Shown here: positions 51,812 through 61,933 of the stretch, piece by piece
Position numbering within the stretch: the first letter of the stretch is position 1
How the letters are laid out: each line of letters starts with the position of its first letter
Source of the DNA: Rugalucina vietnamica
Lineage: Eukaryota > Mollusca > Bivalvia > Lucinida > Lucinidae
NCBI GenBank assembly: GCA_964017185.1
Contig: OZ024869.1
Location: 56,260,761-56,324,760, forward strand
Length of the DNA stretch: 64,000 nt
Direction of reading: 5' to 3'
Notes under the pieces: generated by a model
Told to the model about the DNA's origin: nothing
What the model saw: only the letters and a program-made list of their open reading frames with translations
The model's database searches: none
Translations under genes and position numbers: made by a program

Positions 51812-52047
51812 TGAGCCGCCTCGTGAGAAAACCAACAATCTGCATAGGCGAAAACAAAGACGCAGATCAGCTTCGCGGTAACCGCAAAGCTGATCAGCGC
51901 CTTTGTTTTCGCTACACGGATAGTACAATTCCTCTTCTACTTAAATCCGAAATTTCAAGCTTCTAGCTCTTTTCTGTTACTGTGCAGGCCGGTTTGTATC
52001 AGACCTGTTCGAAAACCACATTGTTGGTTTTCCCATGAGGCGGCTCA
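51812..52047 (-). mobile_element. hairpin MITE family A, copy 17 (near-consensus)
   Basis: Ends TGAGCCGCCTCGTGAGAAAA and TTTCCCATGAGGCGGCTCA. The hairpin CTTCGCGGTAACCGCAAAG has one mismatch. Confidence 0.94.
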
Positions 52048-53531
52048 TGTGATAACAGAAAAAAATACAAACTCCGGTTTACAGATCACTTTCACATAGC
52101 CCTGTATTGAATCTACATTTCATTCAGAATTGGATTCAAAATCCAAACAGCCATTAATTTTGATAACAAAATTTTATTTGGCTGTGCACAAAAGCAATCA
52201 TTTCATTAAGTTTTGGGTATGTTTTAACACAAAGTCAACTTTTGTTCAAGTTAGACCCTAAAATCAGTTATCTCTTTCACAGCTGATGAAACTCATAAAA
52301 TGTGAGGGCAACAAAGAACCAAATATTTCTATAATAAAGAGCTGTTTTATATAATTTTGTTGTACAAGCAATTTTTAAGCACTCTTTCTATTGCACAAAC
52401 AATATTGACCTGTGCACACTGAGTTAATTTTTCAAATGAACGAAATATAAATTTTTCGAATGAACGAAAAATATAGATAAGTTTACATAATAATTTTATG
52501 AGCCTGAGATTTCGGACATGCATTAATGGGGTTTGCTCAAAGCAATCTAATGACTTTAAAGGAACACAGTACACAGTTTTTTTCCACCAGCATGTTATAA
52601 ACTATTCACTTTTTAGCATTTAATAATGCTTGTCCGAAAAATAAGGCATTTTACTGTATTTAAAAGCAATAGGCATATAACTGAAAACTTATGTCTGAAA
52701 GCCAAAATGAATATGTAACACTGATAAACAGGTGAAGGATGGAGCTGCACTGAAAAAGCAAATATTGTGTAACATAATGACCTGTGCATGCTAAGACTCA
52801 TGACTCAGCCTTGACCTACTGAGCTTTGCTGAATCTTTACTATTCACATGAACACAGCCTAGTTCTGCACAAAAACTCACAAAACACTTCAAGCTTACCA
52901 TACTTAAACGCCGAACAGATTCTAAGTTGCATGCATTTTGTTTGGCTAAAACTCTAGCAATAATACTGGTGATGTGAGGTACAGATTTTAAACAACCAAT
53001 AGCCATATTAAAGGTAAAACAAAGGTATGCAACCAATACCCATAAGGTAAATCAAAGGCATGATTCTGAGTTTTGAAGCATGTAAATTAAACAAACCCTT
53101 AACAAGCTCCCTGTTTGTGGTGAACATGTTTTTCTAATAGATGATAGCTTCTTGTCTTCTCCACTTTGAAGAAGAACAAACAGTTGTGAATTTTTAGAAA
53201 CTATTTTTCATATAGCACTTTAAGACTTGAGCAATAATATTTGTTAACTAAAACTACAAATTTTTATCACATCATTCTTGAGCATTTTTCCATCTTTACC
53301 ATAAGCCAGCTCAAGGTTATGTGATCCAGTCACAAGAATCAATATCTGCACTACAGATGCCTAAGCAAGCTCATCCAACTGGACTAAGTACCATGAATTG
53401 TTGGACAATTCAAACTTGCAAAAGTCCATTTTATTTGAGTCATAACAAAGATACAGAATGCTGAATAAATAAAGATTTGCAGCATAAAACCAGCAGTAGT
53501 ATAAAACCTGCATAAAACACCTGATATCAAA
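52048..53531. other. intergenic, no feature seen
   Basis: About 1.5 kb without recognised gene or mobile element. A small tandem TTTTTCGAATGAACGAAA lies near 52430-52470. Confidence 0.5.
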
Positions 53532-53750
53532 TGAGCCACATGAGAAAACTGGATTTTGCCTATGCGAAAACAAAGGTGCAGATCAGCTTTGCAGTAACTG
53601 CGAAGCTGATCAGTGCCTTTGTTTTTGCTACACAGATAGTACAATTTCTCTTCTTTTCAAGCTTCTAGCCTGCTTCTGTGACTGTACAGGTCTGTTTATG
53701 TTAGACCTGGTCGGAAACACTGAAGACCAGTTTTCTTGCGTCGCGGCTCA
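53532..53750 (-). mobile_element. hairpin MITE family A, copy 18 (mixed ends)
   Basis: Ends TGAGCCACATGAGAAAACTG and TTTTCTTGCGTCGCGGCTCA, with hairpin CTTTGCAGTAACTGCGAAG. The right end is type II. Confidence 0.88.
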
Positions 53751-53915
53751 AACAGCCAAATAAGAAAATCCACTTTGTCCATATGAAAAAGCAAAGTTAC
53801 TGACTGGATCTAATTTTGTATTTAGGAAGTTAAGGACCTGTAGTAATATGCTGGGTAAACTTAGAGCCTTTACTGTGGCGTATGCAATTCAGATTTTCCC
53901 AAAATGTGACTCATA

Positions 53916-54157
53916 TGAGCCGGTTCATGGGAAAACCAACAATGTGGTTTCCGAACAGGTCCGAGACATACCGAGCTGTACAAGCACAGATTCTGAAGAT
54001 GGCTAGAGAATGGAAATTTTGGATTTAGAAAGTAGAGGAATTGTACTATCCGTGTAGGGAAAACAAAGGCGCTGATCAGCTTTGCAGTAACTGCGAAGCT
54101 GATCTGTGCCTTTGTTATTACATATGCAGATTGTTGGTTTTCTTATGAGGCGGCTCA
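53916..54157 (+). mobile_element. hairpin MITE family A, copy 19 (adjoins Graf 3' end)
   Basis: Ends TGAGCCGGTTCATGGGAAAA and TTTCTTATGAGGCGGCTCA. Its right edge lies 2 bp from the candidate Graf polyadenylation hexamer. Confidence 0.9.
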
Positions 54158-54159
54158 TA

Positions 54160-54165
54160 TTTATT
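54160..54165 (-). promoter_or_regulatory. candidate polyadenylation signal of Graf
   Basis: AATAAA on the minus strand 63 bases after the SH3 stop codon. Cleavage downstream of it would fall inside MITE copy 19. Confidence 0.5.
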
Positions 54166-54228
54166 AAACAAATGAGTTTTGATGATGAAAAGACATTGTA
54201 ACTTTCAGACATAAGTTTTCAGTGGTTG

Positions 54229-54320
54229 TCAGTCAATATATTCAATATAATTTTCTGGAACAAGCCCTGATTTGCCGTCTAAAGTTCCTTCCAACCAACC
54301 AGGCTCTTTGGATGCTCGAA
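54229..54320 (-). CDS. Graf: Graf SH3 exon, second half and stop
   Basis: Encodes VRASKEPGWLEGTLDGKSG then LVPENYIEYID and TGA at 54229-54231. Acceptor TTTCAG|TTC. The domain ends within two residues of the C-terminus, as in GRAF proteins. Confidence 0.95.
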
Positions 54321-57300
54321 CTGAAACAAAAAACATATTTACTGTCTAGTAACAACAAATCTATTCTAACTTCATACTTTCCCATAGTTGATGCTTTAGG
54401 ACCATACAATACACATGTGGTTTATGAATGTAACTTTAAGTATAGCATAGTCTGATCATAGTCTTCTTGCATTTGTTTAATAAGGACAAGAGAATACAAA
54501 CTGTGTTCAATTGACTGCTTTCAATTCAGGGCAGAACATGTACCTGTCATCTCCATAGAACTCATGAATAGCCACTATTTTCTTTTGTTGTATATTGGGT
54601 CAATCAGTTTCTGTGGAAATGCGACTTGCACAAGGCCACAACAAATGTCACCCCAGCTGAGGCTCAAATTATTGGAACCCCTCAGTCCAATGTCACAGAC
54701 TTCACCACTGCCCCACTCTGCATATCATCACAGAACTTGGAAGATGTCTCCAACTTACCATTTTTGATGATCTGGTTTGGTTCAAATGAAAGCTCTGAGT
54801 CATTTTCTGCCTCGCATCTAAATAATGTCCTTGCAGTTCTGAAACATGAACCATGAAATTTCAATTTTCAAAATAAAAACATTAAAACTTTTGCCCTCTG
54901 GGCAATGCCATTTTCGCCCCCAAAAAGCTGAAGTCACATATAACATGTACACTTAGAATTCTTTGTGACATTTGCTCCATGAGTCACACATTGTGGTCAA
55001 TACTCTGGAAACTAGAGCTGCAGAAGCTCAACTGAAAATAAGTACTCACCTGAGCAACTGAATACTGTGAAGGACATAAATTGTGCATTATTTTCTGTCA
55101 CTCATGTTTGTAAAGTCATTTCCTATTAAACAGTTTTTCTTACCTAAACAGGACATGCTTAGAAGGTGGTTATACTGACAGACAATACATGTATTTGAGC
55201 ATCATAAAGCTGTTTTTTCGCCTATAAAAAGGAACAGATCAGCGGTACAGTAATTGCACCACTGATCAACGCCTTTGTTTTTGGTAATGAATAGTACAAT
55301 TCCTCTTCTACCTAAATCCAAAATTTCAAGCTTCTAGCCTTCTTGTGTGACTGTACAGGTCAGTTTGTATTGAACCAGGTCAGAACTCCTGAAGACCAGG
55401 GTTTTTTTGTGTGTCGTGGCACCATTTTGTCACAAATGCCTAATACTTCAGTCTACCTTTTCTTAGTAGCAGGATGGTTGTTGCTGAGATTACCCAGACT
55501 TCCTGATACACTTCCTGTCATGCTCACTGATGACATCCTGCTGGAGGGGGGACCTTGCATAGAGGTAGACCTGAAATCACACAAATATCCAAAATTCTAG
55601 CACATGCAGTTAGGCCGTAGGCAATACTTTATTGCAGCTTTCCGTGGACAGTTCAAACTTCTATTTTTCATTTATAGTAACATTTGTAATCACTCCCCAC
55701 CCCAGGGATACCAAGCACTTTTTAACCCTGCTATAAATTCCGCACTGCAGGTACAGTCATTTGGTAAAGACCCTGCTCATTCCCTCCCCTCCCACAAGTC
55801 TGTTTAGTTTTTATCAAACAACCATTGCTGCATGTATAGTGCAAACCACAGGTTCTTGTACTGTGAGACAATACAAAAGTAAAACCCCACTCATTTCCAA
55901 GGTCATCTCCCACCCTCCCCCTGGGTGTGGTTACAAATGACTGGTACATTACAGTTGAATAATTAGTCTTCAAAACTAGCTAATAGAATGGCAAAACCAC
56001 ACAGATATTTCTGATCAAAGTTTAATATTTGAAATGATTTGTTAAAAGTGTAAACATGATTTCAGACTAAATTGAATGGTCTGCTTTGCTGAATGACCTG
56101 AGCTAGAGAATTTCTGATACAGAAAGTGGAAGTATAACTCTAACTTGGCAGCAAAGAAAAAGACCCACATAAGAGTGTCCAAAAACGCAAACAATCTGTG
56201 TTGTGTTCAGAAGTTAAAGTAGTTCAAGTATTTCTTATGGTCTGTCCATAAACTACCACACAACTAGGACATCAACTTAAGCAACGCACTGTCAGAATTT
56301 CAGAAATGGTGATCCACAGTACTTTGTTTACTTTACATGCGAAAGTGAAGCCTGTTTGCATTTAGTTTCAGATGGTCTAAGTTAAATACTCATAAATGCA
56401 ATGAAATAGAATATACATATTTTTTTTTCTTTCGTTAAAATACTGATTACATATGGATACATGAATATACTTAAAAGCTAGTAAAAGAGTAATATACAGC
56501 AACGCATAAATTATACTAAAACCTGTATTATTGCATAAATACCCGTGTCACACGATATTAGCAGCCCTTTATTAATGAAGAGAAAGCCATGCATTAATAT
56601 TGCAATTTACTGGCGCATGTGCTGTTAATACATGGCTTTTATTTATGCTCGTTACCGAGCACCATGCAAAGCAGGGGCTAATAATGAGAAACTGAAGTCC
56701 GCCCGGAACGAGCATAAAAACGAAAGCTTTTACGCATATGAAAATGTGATGAGGCTGTAAAATATAGTGCACCATTATTTCTTTCATTTCTACAGAATTT
56801 ATGCAATAATAGCGATCAAAAATGATTTTGTCATTCATTAACATTCGCTAGGTCCCTCGGGGAGTGTTGAAAACCTCGGGCTACGACCTCGGTTTTCAAC
56901 ACTCCCCTCGGGACCTAGTGAATGTTAATGAATGGAAAATTATATTTGATCCCTATATTGTATAATATGATACTGAAGCCAATAATTTTTACACTTTTTC
57001 AAAAATTGAAAGGATATGGACATAAGAAAAGAAAACTATGAAGACAAACATAGATCTTCTCACTTGATCCTATTGATCTAAAACATCTGGTCACAATGTA
57101 AAGCTAAGGACCTTGCAGATGTGAGTGATAAAGAAATAACATTTAATTTGTACACTGTACTCATTCATTGGAAATCAGACTTGATCCAGACTTTATCAAT
57201 TTGTAGATTCCTCATTTATAATTTAACGATAGGCTAATTGTACAACCTTGACCTTTTTTAAACTCTCATTTAATCCTAAAAATAGCAAACATTTTACACA

Positions 57301-60300
57301 TGAGAACTGCAGCTGATGGAGACCAGGGTGATTCTATGTAACCAGGTCAAGGTTATCACAGAAATGATGCTGAAAAACAAACCTACAACAAACATCAATA
57401 TGAAAGTGTTGAAGCATGCAGTATAAGAATAACAATGGAATGAGCAACCCTGATTTCAGAACAATTGGAAAGAAAACTTCAATAAAATCAAGAGATCTAT
57501 ATCTAAACAATTCATCAAAAAAATATGCAAATGATAAAAATTAATGTCACAGTTCGTTGGCTCGTTGACAAAACCTCGTAACTGCACTTTTTTCAAAAAA
57601 TCGTTTTTTCACATGGCGCGATTAAAAACATTCAAATTCAGCTTGTGACAAAGCCTTGTAGGTTATGTCCAATGGGAAGTTAGTTTTTCGATGACCTTAC
57701 AAAACCTCGTAACTACAAATGGTAAACGGACTTGAAAAAAGGTGACAAAACCTCGTATATGCAATTTCAAAAAATTTAAATACAAGAAAATCTTTATCTT
57801 TTAGATATGCAAAAGTTGCATATGTATGATTTCTCATAAATGCATTCTTTAATTCATCATAAGAATCTGCTTCTGGCTTTCATTTATCAAGTTTTGTATA
57901 TACGACAATTTGTTAACTTGCACAATTATATATCATTTATATACAAGTTTTAGTTTTTTGCTTCTCCTGAAAAATTTGTTTTATTGCAGTTACGAGGTTT
58001 TGTCAACGAGCCAACGAGTTCTTGATACATACAAACCTGATCATATTGATTCTTGATACAGTACCTTTAAGTCTACCTTTTATATGAAATTCACAAAAGT
58101 TTAATAAACAGTATAGTACAGAATGGGTCAAAATGTTTCATTTTCATAGAAAGTTTAAGTCCAATTTGATTAATTTGGTTAGAATCCATTTTCCAGAAAT
58201 CCTAGCCACTACAGTTCACGGAAGTTAACCATACCAATTATGATCATTAACCGTGTACAAATCATGAATATTAGTCATACTATGACTATTATGATATCCA
58301 TACATTTTAGATTTTGAAATCTGAAAATCCAAGAACACCTAACCATCATACAATACCAGATACCTGTACATTAAATAAACTACAATTCACCTGTGAGCTT
58401 TACACCTATGAAATACTGATCACCGAAATCAGGGTTACCATAGAAACATTACAACAGCAAAGGTTAATGTTGAGAGGTTAAAGGTCATGCAGCTTACATG
58501 GTTGTATTGGGTTGGTCAGATGATGTCCTTTTCTTGATGCTGCCGCTAGCAAAAACGTGAAAATCAAAACTTAGCAAGCTGTTAAAATTACTCTACAACA
58601 TGGTAGATCATAAATTTATGCCAAAGGCTTTACTGTCTTTGAATTTAGTCATAAATAAAAAATGTGATTTTGGAAAGCTGATTTTTTATCAGCAAAGCAG
58701 ATTTGAGCTCCTTCTCACAGAAGTTCAACAATGCGTTGAAGTGTTATGATTTGTTCTATGATCCACCATAAATTCATTATAAGCATGAGAAAACCTGTCT
58801 TAAAATTACAAAGAAACCATTTTGTACAGCCACCTCAGGAAGTGCTGTAGGGTTTAATTTTTGAATGTAGAACAGGTTTCCTCATGAGGCAGTTCACTGC
58901 AGCCCAAACAATTGCTCCAAAGCTGGGAAATAAAACAAGAGTTGGAATGGGGTGTCATGGCAGAGTGTATACTTATTGACAATCATTACTTATTTAGTTA
59001 TTGTCAGCATTAGAGAGGTTTCTTGATTAAATACTATATTATTCAACATTTTAAGCAAAAGGAATTCAGCGTGTAAGTCAAAACAGCATATTTTCAATAC
59101 AGTGAATTATTAACATATAACAATACAGAAAAGTAGCACAGAAATGCATTAAGGCCGCAACCTGGCTCAAATTCGCATTGTGAAAAGATTCCCATACACA
59201 GTAGCTGCCTCATTCAGAGCAACCACACAAGTTGTCTAGGAATAGATTAGCTCCAGCTGTGATTTGTACAGTAATAAATCACTGTTTTGAGGTCAGGAGT
59301 AAAGTCTAAAGAAAATCAAACCACGAGCCTGGAGGGCGATTTATATTCTTACAAATTACAGACAGTGATTTATTCCTCCACATATCACAGACAGGAGCTG
59401 ATCTATTTTGATTATAACTCAATCAACTAAATAAAGGCTGCTGAAACCGTCAATATCACTCTACTTTCCACAACTGCACTGTATTTATCCTGCCAAATGT
59501 TTGACTTTATTGCTAATATTTACATACTTTTATTATGCTTGTTTTCTGCTGAGACTACTTTACAATCAAGATTACAATGCTTGATGGGATTGATGATGTC
59601 ACAAAAAATCAAAATGGTGTCAAAAGGGTGCAAAGGAACATCACACTTATCCACCAAATGTGTTGTGTCTCTCAATATATCACTGCACTTTACCACTAAT
59701 TTCAACAGGCAGGCTGTGTTAGAATCTCAGATAAAACATACAAGCAAATCAAAAATAGCATTTTCACTTGCAACATCGGTTGAAGCAAATCTAGTCTGTG
59801 TTAAGGGGTAGGGGTGGGGGTGAATCCTGATTAGTTGACACAACTTTACACAACTGTATGCAAATAATTCTGAGCCTTGTTCAAGAGAAAACCTGACTTC
59901 AAAGTTCAAAGCAGCCTACAAATACATGTACAGAGGCATGACAACATGCTATGTTACTTTCAGACAAAGATGCAAGACAAATTATGTTTTCTTTTAGACA
60001 CTAGGCAATTCTTTTTCTGAACAATGAAGCAGAATTTCTCCTGAAGTTGCTCATATCATTGTTTTATTTTTACTAAGTACTATACTTACAAAGTGGGCAC
60101 ATCTGACGTGGATAAAATAAGTCTGTTTGCTGAAAAATACAATGTAAAAAGTAAAGAATCTTCCTATAAAGCGTGCGCTGTAAATACAGGTAGAGCGGGT
60201 TAGGGTATTTCCGAACAGCTAAGGCATAATTTCCGTAAAAACTGTAAACAAGACGAGCCCAACCTTACTTTGTGTCACATGACAGAAAATCCAATGCCGA

Positions 60301-61889
60301 ACATTAGCGGCATATCACGGATGGTTAAATCATTCAACCCTTCCGATCACGTGACCTTAAGTTACATGACCATCGCCGGGTATTTCCGAGCGAGCCAGAT
60401 CATCCGAACGAATGCGTCGTCTAATTCCGAACAACTGTATATTCTTCAAAAACAAACATGAAGATGGAATTATAATTGAGTTGAAACGATATTTTATGAT
60501 GGAACTATTTTAATATAAAAGACAATAATCCCCAGATACCCATAACGCGGGTTTGTGACAGAAGTCTTTAGTGTAAATATTTAGTATTTAGAAACCCATG
60601 ATAACCCGGAAAATGCCGTAATTTTTTATCAGCATTCTAAACGTTCACTTAGTCTATCCAAGGGATTGAGATTAATTCATTTGATGATGAAACGTGAAAG
60701 ATCAAGTCCCTTTCCAAGTTCCGACTCGAATTCATCAAAACATACACAGACTTAGTGACAACGGTAAGAGTCGTTCGGAATTAGACGGCTAATCAATCTT
60801 GGACAGTGTATTTCCGAACAGTTGACGATAAAAATAATTATAGGTCATAAGAGATGGCTGCAAATTGAAATCAAGAATTCATTTATTTGGTGGGCCAATT
60901 ATGCGTATCACATTGGATAACAACTCTGGGCATCAAAACGAGAGCTTAAGCCCAATGACAAGTGGCTTTATGCACTAGCGCAAGGCGGATGCACCGCCGT
61001 TACTAACAAATTTTAATTTAAATTTTAAAAGATATCCACTGTATGCAGAAGCAGCCAGTGCAAGGCATGGAGACAGGAACGAACTAAAAAAAAAAAAAGT
61101 ATCATTTGCAAAGAAAAGTCTGTTGAAGCAAACGTTGAACTAAGACAAGGACTTGATAAAATCGTTCGGAAATTGCCGGAGTTCGGAAATAGACGGACCC
61201 GCTCTACATGTATATCCCCTTGCCATACAGACCACCAAAGATTAGTGTTTTTATTTGCTTTGTAACTGTTAATTGTGTCTGGAAGGAGTTACCTCTTCCT
61301 GGAGAGTAAATGTTTTGCTCAGGGACACAATTTGGTGCTGGTATGGCTATGTCATCACATTCTCCTGGGTTGTTGCAACAGAAATAGTGTTACAACTTTG
61401 ATTATTGTCCATAGCTAACTTATCCACACAGCTCATGTCTTTTCAATGTTTATTTTTAGCACTGACACGGAATAAAATGAATTTGAAATACCTGTTTAGT
61501 GTCTCTCTTAGTGACTATTCTATACCTTTAAAAAAGCTGAGTATATTGGTTTAGTCAAAATTCTTTTCTATTTAAGCAAATATCTTTTAAATCTTTATGA
61601 TCGCTTATCAGTTTCCCTATGATTTCGGCACACAAAATAAATGAATATTTTTAAGGCTAAAAAAATAAGACATGAAACTATTTTGTGTTATACATGATTC
61701 AGAACCAGTTTGAAAAATATTTATCCACGAAATAAATGAAGGTCCAAAATTAAAATATTGAAGAACTCTTTTAAATTACCACAATAGTGTGTCATATGCC
61801 TTTTCAACTTCAAAGTCATTCCCGGAATATCTTGATTTTCAAATTTTTAAAAGAATTCATAAAATTCCATGATAAATTCATCAAGCCCT

Positions 61890-61933
<44 letters not shown>

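Noticed and set aside
41661..54212. Recurring small frames with ENKGADQLR-like and ADLRLCFR-like sequence
   Set aside because: They are translations of the hairpin region of MITE family A in either orientation, present wherever the MITE is. They should not be annotated as proteins.
59497..59811. 104-codon plus-strand frame
   Set aside because: No domain, composition typical of AT-rich intron, antisense to the Graf gene, and no splice or start context.
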